Notes: generated from the letters alone by a model not told the origin. DNA of 64,000 nucleotides from Ariolimax columbianus (GCA_036924085.1 JAVGWX010000018.1:26671563-26735562), one strand, 5' to 3'. Positions 42,976 to 54,105 are shown, counted from the stretch's first letter. Numbers and translations: made by a program.

Positions 42976-43315
42976 TGAGTTGGACAGAGATAAAATCAAA
43001 GGAAAGGTTGTTGGTGGAACTGGGAGATGACAGAAAGCTGCTACAAAATATTTAAAAAAAAAAAAAGAAAGAATTGCCTGATTGGAGCCGAACCCGTGTC
43101 ATGACGGTCGAGTGGAGAAAGTCTGGGAAGACAGGACACGAAAAGAGTGGCAGAGACACACCAAGAAATACCTTTGTGACGCAGACATGCAGAGACATAG
43201 CGGTGAACACTTTTGTTGAGCTAAAGACAGACACAGATGACAGGCAGAAATGGAGAGACATAATCATGTGCTTGTATACCAATCTCAGGACTGAATGACT
43301 TGTGGATGATGGTTA
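42976..43315 (+). mobile_element. LINE C-terminal remnant
   Basis: Weak match: MNKVSWTEIKSKERLLVELG (42966 on) recalls I-x-W-x-D-x-x-xNEEVL-x-x-x-G. It is followed by an A-rich stretch and VEWRKSGKTGHEKSGRD, possibly the GR-x-x-RGR-x-R tail, and DDRQKWRDII (DR-x-x-WR). Heavily decayed. Confidence 0.5.
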
Positions 43316-43904
43316 CGTGAAAAAGAATTAATACACGATATCAGAGTCGAGGAGTTCTACTCTTCATCTTCTTCTGTCTTACAGCTCTTGTCTTGTGATG
43401 GTCCGGTAGAGTGTAGTATATTTTTTAGTATATCAGAACCCGATATCTATGTGTGTTATTTGTCTGCTAGGTTGTTGAAAAAAATCTCATTTGCTCATAT
43501 TTTACTAATTGTGTCTGACTGGCAACGTGGATAGAATGTTATACGCTAGTAAAAAAAAATCATGGTTCGAATCCCTGGTTCCGACATGCTTCATTGTACT
43601 CAGTTATTAATTGCCATCTGACTTTACTTTAGAGATGGCAAGGCCAGGAGAAAAGTAACCTTTAACTCATCACTCCCTGCCGACAGTTCAGCGATGTGGT
43701 AACCTTCACCTTTTCTTTGTCTCTGACCCATTTTCACACCAGCCAGAGTATAGGTGCATGACTACAGTTGGCTTCCTTCAAGAAGAAGCACTTTGCTTGT
43801 ATTGCAGTGGTTTATGTTAGCAATATGTTTTATATGATGAAGTTGCTAGCTTCAAACACAACTTTTTTCTGTCTTCTTTTACGACATGCATTTGGGGAGG
43901 AAGA
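43316..43904. other. Unassigned intron sequence
   Basis: A B-box-like GGTTCGAATCCC occurs at 43565-43576 without a convincing A box or SINE body. No exon was seen. Confidence 0.4.
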
Positions 43905-44217
43905 TTAACGTCTGGTCAGGCAAAACACACTGGCCAAGACCCTCACCTCGACTTCCCAGTTGTCCTCCCTGGAAACGGGCTGTTTTTCACTGCAGTTTGG
44001 CTAATGAGGTAAGGAATCGACGCGGTTCCCGTAGCAGTGAGCGACACGCAGATGTAGGCAAGTACAGTACAACCGCCAGGAGGACGCCGGACCACCTTCA
44101 TCAGGACGCTCGGGATGTGAGGAAAGCTACGACAACACGCCACTAAACGTCCTTTTCAGTGCGCCCTAAAGAGTAATCCTACTCGTTGTGGGCATTCCAC
44201 AACAACAACAACGACAT
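43905..44217 (+). repeat. Dispersed repeat C, copy 3
   Basis: Full-length relative to copy 2: GGTCAGGCAAAACACACTGG, TCCCTGGAAACGGGCTG, AGCGACACGCAGATG, GGAAAGCTACGACAACA, AAGAGTAATCCTACTC, GTGGGCATTCCACAACAAC. Confidence 0.85.
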
Positions 44218-44599
44218 GCATTGATATACAGTGGTCATATTCTTTCCTCCTGTGTAAGGGGCCCCGGAATCCACCTTTACTACACTGTAATTGACGACTA
44301 CACATAGATACGACCTTCTTCGACCAGGTCACTTCAATTCCCAACGCCTTCGATCGACACGTTCTATAACTGAGACCCGCCAGCTCTGAAATGGGTTCTT
44401 GCCCCTGAATTCACTGGCAGTTGTGTCAATCTGTTTCCCGGAAGATGGCTCTTAGGGCATCTCCTACTTCTCAAGATCAGCCCAGGGGGACCGCCCCTTG
44501 ATTTGAGCTCTGTCTGTTCTCAGGATTTCCACACTGAAAGTAGCCCTCGTTGTCAGTGGTTGTCAAACTATTTAGGGCAATACTCACAATCATTCATTG
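44218..44599. other. Unassigned intron sequence
   Basis: No exon or repeat was recognised. Confidence 0.4.
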
Positions 44600-45752
44600 G
44601 CCACTCACGATATATTTCTTCTTCGTCTTCCGATCCCCAGAATAATTAGAAATATTCTTCTACCCCCTCGTCGTATAATCCGGTAGACGCTCGCGTTATT
44701 CTTCTGCTTCGTCATTCGTTACCCAGGATAATTCGAAATATTTTTCCTATCCTCGAGACCATCTCGATATCCTTCTGCCTCGTCTTCCAATCATCTGGTC
44801 ATCTGCGATGTCCTTTTACCTCGTCTGCCAATGCTCTGGACTCCCGCAATGTCTTTCTATCTCTTCCAATCCTTTGGACACCCCCAATGTGATACTATGT
44901 CGTCTTCCAATGCTCTGGACACCCGCAATGTCCTTCTGTCTTCTTCCAATCGTCTAGACACCCGCAATGTCCTATCTTCTTCCAATGCTCTGGACACCCG
45001 CAATGTCCTTCTATCACGTCTTCCAATGCTCTGGACTCCCGCAATGTCCTTCTATCTTCTTCCAATCGTCTAGACGCCCGCAATGTCCTTCTATCACGTC
45101 TTCCAAACCTCTGGACTCCCGCGATGTCCTTCTATCACGTCTTCCAAATCTGTGGACTCCCGCGATGTCCTTCTATCACGTCTTCCAAACCTCTGGACTC
45201 CCGCGATGTCCTTCTATCTTCTTCCAAACCTCTGGACTCCCGCGATGTCCTTCTATCACGTCTTCCAAACCTCTGGACTCCCGCGATGTCCTTCTATGAC
45301 GTCTTCCAAACCTCTGGACTCCCGCAATGTCCTTCTATCACGTCTTCCAAACCTCTGGACTCCCGCGATGTCCTTCTATCTTCTTCCAAACCTCTGGACT
45401 CCCGCGATGTCCTTCTATCTTCTTCCAAACCTCTGGACTCCCGAGATGTCCTTCTATCACGTCTTCCAAACCTCTGGACTCCCGAGATGTCCTTCTATCA
45501 CGTCTTCCAAACCTCTGGACTCCCGAGATGTCCTTCTATCTTCTTCCAAACCTCTGGACTCCCGCAATGTCCTTCTATCTTCTTCCAAACCTCTGGACTC
45601 CCGCGATGTCCTTCTATGACGTCTTCCAAACCTCTGGACTCCCGCAATGTCCTTCTATCACGTCTTCCAAACCTCTGGACTCCCGAGATGTCCTTCTATC
45701 TTCTTCCAAACCTCTGGACTCCCGCGATGTCCTTCTATCTTCTTCCTCCATT
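44600..45752. repeat. ~41-bp minisatellite with older left flank
   Basis: From 44830 about 22 units (39-41 bp) contain CTCTGGACTCCCGCGATGTC and CTTCTATCACGTCTTCC; a variant unit has CTTCTATCTTCTTCC. From 44600 to 44830 diverged units with TCTTCTGCCTCGTC are recognisable. Three frames stay open on the + strand because of unit-length mixing, but none is protein-like. No LINE source was recognised. Confidence 0.93.
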
Positions 45753-46399
45753 CCACATGAAAAATAGTTCATCACATGTATCCCTATATCATTTAATCCA
45801 GGGGCCGACATATTGTGGTTCTCGCATGGAACTCAGCCCACAATCATCAAATATCGGGCCCACAATCCTCAACAAAGGAACAAAGGACAGCAGAGATAGA
45901 AACTACAGAATGGTTTAACAGTATGGCAATGAAAACGTTCAACAGAAGACAAAAGCTAAAATAACAATCGCGACATACAGTTGTGAACACCCAAATTGGC
46001 ATATACCAGTTGGCATTGCGCATGACCAGTATCTTCACACTTTTGTTTTCTTCCTGTGATAGCCAAATTGGTAAGGGAAAGAATGTGTGGGAACACCTAG
46101 GCAACGAATTGTAAGCAAATAATGTTTTTAGTGACAAATGTATTTATGTGTGCTCTGGAAACATGTAACGAACAACAGAAACGTAGGCGAAAGTAATAGG
46201 CAGTACTGAATCCGAACACCGACCAATCAGGTGACGGAAGGCTCTTACTACATGAGATATGGATGAGGTATTTTAATAGGCCAGAAGGACACCACAAAAT
46301 AAGTGTAACTGCTGGCCAGAGCTTTCGTCATTCAAGATTTTGCAACTAAGGGAGTTAACTCAAATACTCTCATATCATCAAGCATAGACAATACAGGCT
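45753..46399. other. Unassigned intron sequence
   Basis: No exon or repeat was recognised. Confidence 0.4.
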
Positions 46400-46862
46400 T
46401 TTAATGATTGTATCACATGATATATGGCAGTAAATTATGGACAATTAGCAAGCAAGCGCATAGATCTTTAGAAGCAAAGATCTGGTTTTGCAGAAGAATA
46501 CTGCGGACCCAGGGACAGCAGGGAAGACTTATGATACAGTACTCGAAGAAGCACAAACAGAAAGGCTACACATTGAAAAGATCATAATAATGCAGTCATC
46601 TTTTTTTTGGGCATGTTATGAGAAGAAGCGGTTTGGAAAAAATTGTGACAATGGGAAAGATAGCAGGAAAGAGAGACATAGGAAGGCAGGGAGAGAGAAG
46701 ATGTTGGACAGCCTGAGAGAAAGGCACGGGCGACAATCAACAACAGAGTTGGTAAACAACACATGTGATAGAAGCGGATGGAGGGCTACGATCACCAACA
46801 CCAACCGGCAGGGCACCTGATGTTGATGATGATGATGATGATGATGATGATGTTACAGGTAG
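46400..46862 (+). mobile_element. LINE 3' end with GAT-repeat tail (type G)
   Basis: The + strand has DTVLEEAQTERLHIEKIIIM, SSFFWACYEKKRFGKN, GKDSRKERHRKAGREK, HGRQSTTELVNNTCDRSGWR, then the tail of GAT trinucleotides (46820-46850). It parallels 5698-6330 in order and tail. The catalytic part is absent. Confidence 0.83.
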
Positions 46863-46984
46863 ACAAACTATTAACAGCAGTAGTTTCGAATTAAGTAATC
46901 TGGTAAGGAAGGAAATGGATGGAAATATATTGACCAGTTGGGACACCGTTTTTTTGGGATGTTCCTCTGGCCTAGTACCTTAAC

Positions 46985-47058
46985 TCATATCTCTCTCTCT
47001 ATCGCTCTCTCTCTCCTCTCTCACTCTCTCTCTCTCTCTCTCTCACGCACTAAATATC
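46985..47058. repeat. (CT)n microsatellite
   Basis: CTCTCTCT run with minor interruptions. Confidence 0.93.
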
Positions 47059-47422
47059 TCTCTCTTGTGACAAGGCGCTTCTGTCACCCGTAAGAATTCC
47101 GGTGCTCAAAATTCAGGCTGCCAATTACCTCTTTCTTTTCTGTTTCGCTATATGTTTTCTAGCTCAGATAAATACTTGTCTCTGAAATGGTTGTCACGAA
47201 CATGCACTGTTTCTGGTTTGACAAATTCGGTTCTTCCATGTTTAGTTGTTCATCTCCATCATTTGCTGCAGGAAGACAATATTGTTTTCCTTGCAGATTC
47301 CTTATCAAGCTTAATTTTAGAATGAAAATGATTAAATGCTACGTGCATTAAGTTTTGTTGCATGGAGTAGAAACCTGGACCCTGACCAAGAAAATGGAGA
47401 AGAGTATGCACACTTTTGAAAT

Positions 47423-47694
47423 GTTGGGGATGGCGTGGACTAGTGGTTAAGTGGCACGGCTCACAACACGAAGGTGCTGGGTTCGGTCCCCATGACATCA
47501 CCGTCTGTTACACCGGGGAAGCAAACCCTTAGAAAATGCAGAAGGAAACAGACCCTTACATAAAATGCATGCTGAAGTCGGATGCACTGGGCCGACATGC
47601 GCAAAATAAAAGCCGTAGTGCAACGCACACCGCTTGGGGAATAGAGAAATAAGGTGAACGCAACAACAACAAAATACAAAAAAATACAAAATGG
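47423..47694 (+). mobile_element. tRNA-derived SINE, family B (copy 5)
   Basis: Head GGCGTGGACTAGTGGTTAAG, B-box region GGGTTCGGTCCCC, family body, CAACAACAAC/AAAATAC tail. Direct repeats ACACTTTTGAAAT at 47410-47422 and 47695-47707. Confidence 0.93.
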
Positions 47695-47707
47695 ACACTT
47701 TTGAAAT

Positions 47708-47952
47708 TAATTTTTTTTCGTTCATCTTATTTCTCTATTCCCCAAGCGGTGTGCGTTGCACTACGGCTTTTATTTTGCACCTGTCGGCCCAGTGCATCCG
47801 ACTTCGACATGCAATTTATGTAAGGGTCAGCTTCCTCCTGCATTTTTTAAGGGTTTGCTTCACCGGGGTAAGGCAGGTGATGTGATGGGAATCGAACCCA
47901 GCACCTTTGGTTATGAGCCGTGTCACTTAATCACTTTCCCACGCCGTCCCCT
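47708..47952 (-). mobile_element. tRNA-derived SINE, family B (copy 6, inverted)
   Basis: Reverse-oriented family B with its T-rich tail side at 47708-47720 and head at 47900-47952 (GGGAATCGAACCC complement of the B box). The same target motif, ACTTTTGAAAT, recurs to its right at 47961-47971, so a third copy of the duplicated target site exists. Confidence 0.92.
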
Positions 47953-49515
47953 GAAATGAAACTTTTGAAATGAGAGTATTCAGAACGGACTCGTTTTTAG
48001 AAAGATAGGAAAGGAAATAGTGAGGAGCAGAAGATACAATATTTTGGTCATGCCAAGTGACAGGACAGTTTACTGAAAGTTATAATGGCGGGAAGAGTGA
48101 AGGCCAAGAGAACCAGAGTGTGGCGGAGAACATCAAGACGTGATCAGGATACAGTTTGACTGAGTGTACCAAGTACCAAACTGAAACGAAACAGAGACTA
48201 TTTGTCCATTACCGTCAACCCCCAATGCGGAGAAGACACTTGATTAGGATGATGATTAATCATAATAATAGCTGTCCATCGCAAGCGAAGATGACAACAA
48301 CAGTCAGACATGTTGTGCTGCACCTCACTAGTGAGTAGGAGGTAGCTGTATAGTCCAATTCTGGCACGGAAAATCCTTCCACATACGTAGCATTTAGTGG
48401 CAGAATTGGACGTGTGAGTGTCAGTTGTTTTGACTTTATGCAAAGTGCGTTTATTCGGTGCTTCGGGGGTCCGGCGCTCCTCATTAATGGAGGTGCCTGT
48501 GATGGTGGTTCTATACCATGCCTTACGGTCCTGTGCGAGACATTGTCAAGCGTTTGCATCGATGTTGAAGCGAGTCAGAGATATTTTGAGGGAGTCTTTG
48601 AAACGCTTTTTTTGGCGACCGGCTTGACGCAGGCCGTCTTTCAGCTCACCATCCATTAGTTGCCTTGGGATGCGGCTGTCTGGTATGCGCACGTTGTGGC
48701 TGGCCTACCTGATCTGGGTCTTCTGCAACAGCGTGTGGATGATCGGCATTTTTGCCTTCATGAGAATCGCGGTGTCCGCTACCCTATCCTGGGACTTTAT
48801 TTTGTAAAATCTTCGGAGGCACCTTTTGTGGAAGTGATTTATTTTCCTAGCATGCCTGATGTATATAGTCCACTTCTCACTGGCATACAGAAGGGCGGAG
48901 AGCACTACGGCTGGGTAAACTTTGAGTTCCGTATCACGCCTAAGACCCCTCCGAGTCCAAACACGGTTGCGCAGCCTCCCAAAGGCAGAACTAGCCTTGG
49001 AGATTCTGTTACTGACCTCGCAGTCAATAATAGTTTCTATGGAAAGAGTGTTGCCAAGGTACGTGAATCTGTCTACTGATTTGAGGCGCTCGTCCTTGAC
49101 TGATATCTGGGTCGCGATATGCGTCACTCGGGGCAGGCTGAAACCATGGCCAACTGTAATATCTAAAGTAGGTCATGCTGAAACATGACGTCGGTTGTTT
49201 TGATATTAACCCTTGTGAACCGAACATGGCGCAGGCTGTTGAGAACTTGTCCACATATGTGTGCATGTCTTTTTCGGTGCTGGCAACGAGTGCACTGTCA
49301 TCAGCGAAAAGCAAGTTTGAGATGGTTGTGTCCTTCACCTTGCTGTGGGCTTGCAGTCGCCTGTGAATGAAGAGTTTCCGTCAGTTCTGTATTTTATTTC
49401 CACTTTGTTTTGGTTACAACCATGAGAGCTAACGGTGAACATGGCAGCAAACATTAAGCTGAAGAGTGTTGGGGCTAGTACACAGCCCTGCTTGACGCCA
49501 TTTGTCACTGGAAAG

Positions 49516-50040
49516 GCATTTGATGTTTCCCCATCACTCAGCATTTGATGTTTCCCCATCACTCAGCATTTGATGTTTCCCCATCACTCAGCATTTGATG
49601 TTTTCCCATCACTCAGCATTTGATGTTTCTCCATCACTCAGCATTTGATGTTTCCCCATCACTCAGCATTTGATGTTTCCCCATCACTCAGCATTTGATG
49701 TTTCCCCATCACTCAGCATTTGATGTTTCTCCATCACTCAGCATTTGATGTTTTCCCATCACTCAGCATTTGATGTTTTCCCATCACTCAGCATTTGATG
49801 TTTCTCCATCACTCAGCATTTGATGTTTCCCCATCACTCAGCATTTGATGTTTCCCCATCACTCAGCATTTGATGTTTCCCCATCACTCAGCATTTGATG
49901 TTTTCCCATCACTCAGCATTTGATGTTTCTCCATCACTCAGCATTTGATGTTTCCCCATCACTCAGCATTTGATGTTTCCCCATCACTCAGCATTTGATG
50001 TTTTCTCATCACTCAGCATTTGATGTTTTCTCATCACTCA
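49516..50040. repeat. 25-bp minisatellite inside LINE RT, 21 copies
   Basis: Exactly 21 units of GCATTTGATGTTTCCCCATC plus ACTCA, with T/C changes. On the minus strand the unit carries the codons for SDGETSNA, the segment just before FPVTNGVKQGC in the RT. Unit length is not a multiple of three, so copies shift frame. Confidence 0.96.
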
Positions 50041-50149
50041 GCACATAAGCATTCATACCTTCGTGGAATTGTTTGACAATTTTGGTGAATGCTTGGACAA
50101 CCGAATTTCACCATGATCTTCCAAGGTCCATCTCGGTTGACGGTATCGA

Positions 50150-50192
50150 AAGCCTTGGTCAGGTCCATTAAAGCCTTGGTCAGGTCCACGAA
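50150..50192. repeat. 21-bp in-frame duplication in LINE RT
   Basis: AAGCCTTGGTCAGGTCCA occurs twice in tandem. In the RT frame DLTKA is followed by LMDLTKAFD, so the conserved DLTKAFD motif has been duplicated in frame. It may be an early stage of array formation. Confidence 0.88.
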
Positions 50193-51289
50193 AGTCATGT
50201 ACAGCCCCCTATGCTGCTCTTGGTATTTCTCCTGAAGTTGCCAATCCGCGAATATCATATCCACAGTTCCGCATCCCGATCTAAAGGCACACTGGCTCTC
50301 TGGAAGAATGTTCTAGGCGTGCTATCAATATGTTGAGGAGAACTCGTGCCAGTGTCTTACCAGCAGTCGATAGGAGGGAGATCATCCTGTGGTTATCACA
50401 GGATTGACGGTTTCCCTTTCGCTTGAATAAGTGGACGATGGTAGCATCCTTCAGTTCTTGCGGGACAGTCGTAATGGTCCATATTGTGTTGTGGGCCAGT
50501 CTTAGTGGCCCGCATTGTGTTGTACAACTAAGTTAGTCTCTGTGTTAGGACACAACTACCTACTTTGTAGATTTCAGTCGGTATCAGGTCTACATCTGCA
50601 GCCTTCCCGCTTGATAGTTGATTGATTGAATCTCTGACTACGATATTTGGAGGGATATCCAGTTCATTGTTCAGGCGTGTCTGAGGCAGCCTCATCGCAG
50701 ACGGAGGACGGTTGGTTAAGGACGGTGTGGTAGTATTCTGCCCAGCGTTCCAGTATTCTCGGTGTATCTTTCAGCAGTTCTGATCCATGTACATTCAGAA
50801 TTGGAGTTCCATAAGACGGTTGAGGGCCATAAGCAGCCTTTAAAGCAACATAGAAGTGTTTTGTGTCGTTTCTGTCAACATAAAGTTGGATTTCATCTGC
50901 CTTGTTTCCGAACCACGTGTCCTTCCAGTTCCTAAGCTTTCATTGGACCACTCTTCTTATGGTTGTGAACGCCGTCTTTTTGACTGCAGACGATATGTCC
51001 CTTTGACGAGCTCTAAATAGCTCATTTTTTTCCTTGATAAGGGACATAATTTCTGCGTCGTTCTCATCAAACTAGTCTTGATGTTTACGTGTCGTGTATC
51101 CAATGTGTTTAGAGACGCAGGAGTATACAGAATCTCTAATGGTGGCCCAGTCTTCATCCACATTGATCGGACCCAGCTGCAGATTCTTTATTTTATCCAT
51201 CTAGATCCCTTAAAAGTCCTTCAGTGATCATCGTGCTTTGCAGTTTTGTGGTGTCTAACATATTTTTCCTTTGCCTTCCATCCTGATGC

Positions 51290-53189
51290 CGACTCCTGGG
51301 TTTGTGATCATAATGGCCACCAGAAACCATGAAAACAACGAATTAGCCAAACTGCCAGAGGCATTCATGAATATCAATATAAAGAAAACCAAGCTCCTTA
51401 AACTCAACACTAACAGCCAAAAAAAACGTATCATGCTGGTAAGAGAGGAGTTGGAGGAAGTGGCTCTGTTTGGGCAGCACAATAGACACATCAGGAGGTA
51501 CAGATGCAGATATAAGGATCAGAATTGGAAAGGCACGAGAGGCATTCCTGACACTAAACAATAAATGGAGATCCAGAGAGATCAAAATTCACACCAACAT
51601 TAGAATATTCAACGTCAGTGTCAAGTCGGTGTTGCTGTATGGAGCGCGGACATGGAGAACGACCAAAGTCATACAACAAAGACTCCAGTTCTTCGTTAAC
51701 AGATGCCTACGGAAGATAATGAGAATAAAGTGGCAGGGCATGGTGAGGAATGATGACTTGCGGGAAAGGAGATGACAGCAGCCCCTGGAAAAACAAATTG
51801 AGCGAAGAAAATGGGGCTGGATAGGACATATGCTTCGGAACGCATAGTCTAACATGACCAGACAGGCTCTTACATGGAATCCTCAGAGGAAAAGAGAGAG
51901 AGATAGCCTCAAAAATACGTGGAGAAGAGAATGTGAGATGGAGCTCAAATTAAATAATGAGACCTGGAGAGAGGCAGACAGAGCAGTCCAGGACCGGGTA
52001 CGCTGGAGAGAGGCAGAAAGAGCAGTCCAGGACCGGGTACGCTGGAGAGAGGCAGACAGAGCAGTCCAGGACCGGGTACGCTGGAGAGAGGCAGACAGAG
52101 CAGTCCAGGACCGGGTACGCTGGAGAGAGGCAGACAGAGCAGTCCAGGACCGGGTACGCTGGAGAGAGGCAGACAGAGCAGTCCAGGACCGGGTACGCTG
52201 GAGAGAGGCAGACAGAGCAGTCCAGGACCGGGTACGCTGGAGAGAGGCAGACAGAGCAGTCCAGGACCGGGTACGCTGGAGAGAGGCAGACAGAGCAGTC
52301 CAGGACCGGGTACGCTGGAGAGAGGCAGACAGAGCAGTCCATGACCGGGTACGCTGGAGAGAGGCAGACAGAGCAGTCCAGGACCGGGTACGCTGGAGAG
52401 AGGCAGACAGAGCAGTCCAGGACCGGGTACGCTGGAGAGAGGCAGACAGAGCAGTCCAGGACCGGGTACGCTGGAGAGAGGCAGACAGAGCAGTCCAGGA
52501 CCGGGTACGCTGGAGAGAGGCAGACAGAGCAGTCCAGGACCGGGTACGCTGGAGAGAGGCAGACAGAGCAGTCCAGGACCGGGTACGCTGGAGAGAGGCA
52601 GAAAGAGCAGTCCAGGACCGGGTACGCTGGAGAGAGGCAGACAGAGCAGTCCAGGACCGGGTACGCTGGAGAGAGGCAGACAGAGCAGTCCAGGACCGGG
52701 TACGCTTTAGAGAGGCAGACAGAGCAGTCCAGGACCGGGTACGCTGGAGAGAGGCAGACAGAGCAGTCCAGGACCGGGTACGCTGGAGAGAGGCAGACAG
52801 AGCAGTCCAGGACCGGGTACGCTGGAGAGAGGCAGACAGAGCAGTCCAGGACCGGGTACGCTGGAGAGAGGCAGAAAGAGCAGTCCAGGACCGGGTACGC
52901 TGGAGAGAGGCAGAAAGAGCAGTCCAGGACCGGGTACGCTGGAGAGAGGCAGAAAGAGCAGTCCAGGACCGGGTACGCTGGAGAGAGGCAGAAAGAGCAG
53001 TCCAGGACCGGGTACGCTGGAGAGAGGCAGAAAGAGCAGTCCAGGACCGGGTACGCTGGAGAGAGGCAGAAAGAGCAGTCCAGGACCGGGTACGCTGGAG
53101 AGAGGCAGACAGAGCAGCCCAGGACCGGGTACGCTAGCGAGATGTTGTCCATGGGATATGCACAGAGAGGAGCGACGGGCTTTGATTAG
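51290..53189 (+). mobile_element. LINE RT C-terminus (type H) with 30-copy array near its stop
   Basis: The + strand has NIKKTKLLKLNT, GGTDADIRIRIGKAREAFLT, KSVLLYGARTWRTTKVIQQR, FFVNRCLRKIMRIKW, GWIGHMLRNA, TRQALTWNPQRKRERDSLKN and TWRREC. The array (51965-53134) follows, then MLSMGYAQRGATGFD and the stop at 53187-53189. The family normally ends with one E-x-x-AQ-x-RVRWR then a short G-L-x-S tail. Several frameshifts precede the array. Confidence 0.9.
51965..53134. repeat. 39-bp minisatellite inside LINE C-terminus, 30 copies
   Basis: Exactly 30 units, each TGGAGAGAGGCAGACAGAGC plus AGTCCAGGACCGGGTACGC. They encode WREADRAVQDRVR or WREAERAVQDRVR, that is, the LINE's own ER-x-AQ-x-RVRW segment. 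Seven of the last nine units carry AAAGAGC instead of ACAGAGC, showing spread of a variant from the right end. 39 is a multiple of three, so frames on both strands stay open (up to 427 codons). Confidence 0.96.
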
Positions 53190-53462
53190 GTTTAGGGTTA
53201 GGTTTAGAGTTAGGCTTAAGGTTAGGGTTAGGGTTAAGGTTATGTTTAGGGTTATGTTTAGGGTTAGGTTTAGGGTTAGGTTTAGGGTTAAGTTTAAGGT
53301 TAGGTTTAGGATTAGGTTTAGGGTTAGGCTTAAGGTTAGGGTTAGGGTTAGGGTTAAGGTTATGTTTAGGGTTAGGTTTAGGGTTAGGTTTAGGGTTAAG
53401 TTTAAGGTTAGGTTTAGGATTAGGTTTAGGGTTAGGGTTAGTGTTAGGTTTAAGTTAGGTTT
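53185..53462. repeat. Interstitial telomere-like TTAGGG-type tract
   Basis: About 45 hexamer/heptamer units: TTAGGG, TTTAGGG, TTAAGG, TTATGTTTAGGG, mixed. The (TTAGGG)n metazoan telomere motif is the commonest unit. It starts at the stop codon of the type H LINE and includes a repeated block (about 53245-53330 and 53345-53440). Too degenerate to be a functional telomere. Confidence 0.88.
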
Positions 53463-54105
53463 AGATATCATGGTTTCAATTACATCGTCTGACAGCATGG
53501 ATATAACCATGCTGCTGTAGAAACTGGATGCCGCTCTTCTTATCACTGACCAACGTTGACAGATTCTAGAAATTCATTTCTAAGACAGCAGGAAAAAGCG
53601 GATGGAAAAGCATAAATTCTCGTCTATTGTCGCAGAATGTTTGACATCCCCAATAGTTTAAAAGTGGACTTGTTTGTGACGCCACTACCGCGTTCAATAC
53701 TAAAAATAGACATTTCTTTTTTCTTCTTCTCATTTTTGGTGATGAATTAAGATCCATGTACCCAAAATCGACCATAGCTGTATTCGGAAGTGGTTCTCAA
53801 ATTCCGGGGTACGGGGAGAGTTTTGAATGGGGGAGGGGAATGAGAGATAATTTACGCTAGGTTTCTAAGCTTATGTTTTTATAAGCTCTTCTCGTGTAAC
53901 AAGAATCCCGTTGCCTGGAATAAGCTGAGAACCAGATCAAACTGAACCAGCCAAAATGATTGTCTGCTGTGGAGAGAGACGACGCAGAATATTCAACAAT
54001 ATGCTGCATTATTGCGCAGACTTTATTTCTTTCTAATGTGCGTTTTAAATATTTTTCATTTCTTTTTACGAATATATGAACTTTGATTACTTTGTTTGTT
54101 CTCAG
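53463..54105. other. 3' end of GALNT intron 1
   Basis: No further element was recognised. The last bases are a strong 3' splice site, TTTGTTTGTTCTCAG, at 54091-54105. Confidence 0.6.

Larger units (their letters stand above)
47300..48247 (+). mobile_element. LINE C-terminus (type D) split by two SINEs
   Basis: The + strand reads MIKCYVH-x-VLLHGVETWTLT and KKMEKSMHTFEM up to 47422. It resumes after the SINE pair with RVFRTDSFLER (47975), DDSLL-like remains, and NPQCGEDT-like end. It is collinear with 42510-42960 of the type D element, proving the SINEs interrupted one LINE. Confidence 0.82.
48250..51250 (-). mobile_element. LINE, near-complete ORF2 with RT and zinc-finger end (type E)
   Basis: Minus strand from 51163: RARQRD-like linker remains, YYHTVLN (50740), DATIVHLFKRKGNRQ, SQCAFRSGCGTVDMIFA, YMTFVDLTKAFDTVNRDG, GVKQGCVLAPTLFSLMF, SNLLFADDSALVAS, DRFTYLGNTLS, LLYASEKWTIYIRHARKINH, then a C2H2-like YVCGRIFRARIGLYSYL near 48350. 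All RT motifs are visible, but stops and a 25-bp x21 array (49516-50040) between DLTKAFD and GVKQGC make it inactive. Confidence 0.9.

Noticed and set aside
43565..43576. B-box-like GGTTCGAATCCC as a tRNA or SINE
   Set aside because: No A box at the right distance and no shared body with the SINEs here.
45083..45918. Long + strand frames of 178-264 codons
   Set aside because: They are minisatellite-derived with mixed unit lengths; overlapping frames are open equally.
48660..49079. 139-codon + strand frame
   Set aside because: Antisense shadow of the RT C-terminus encoded on the minus strand.
51854..53189. 400-427-codon frames on both strands as genuine proteins
   Set aside because: All come from a 39-bp array embedded in a LINE C-terminus. 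The unit matches LINE coding sequence.
53185..53462. True chromosome end
   Set aside because: The GALNT gene continues on both sides and the telomere-like units are degenerate.
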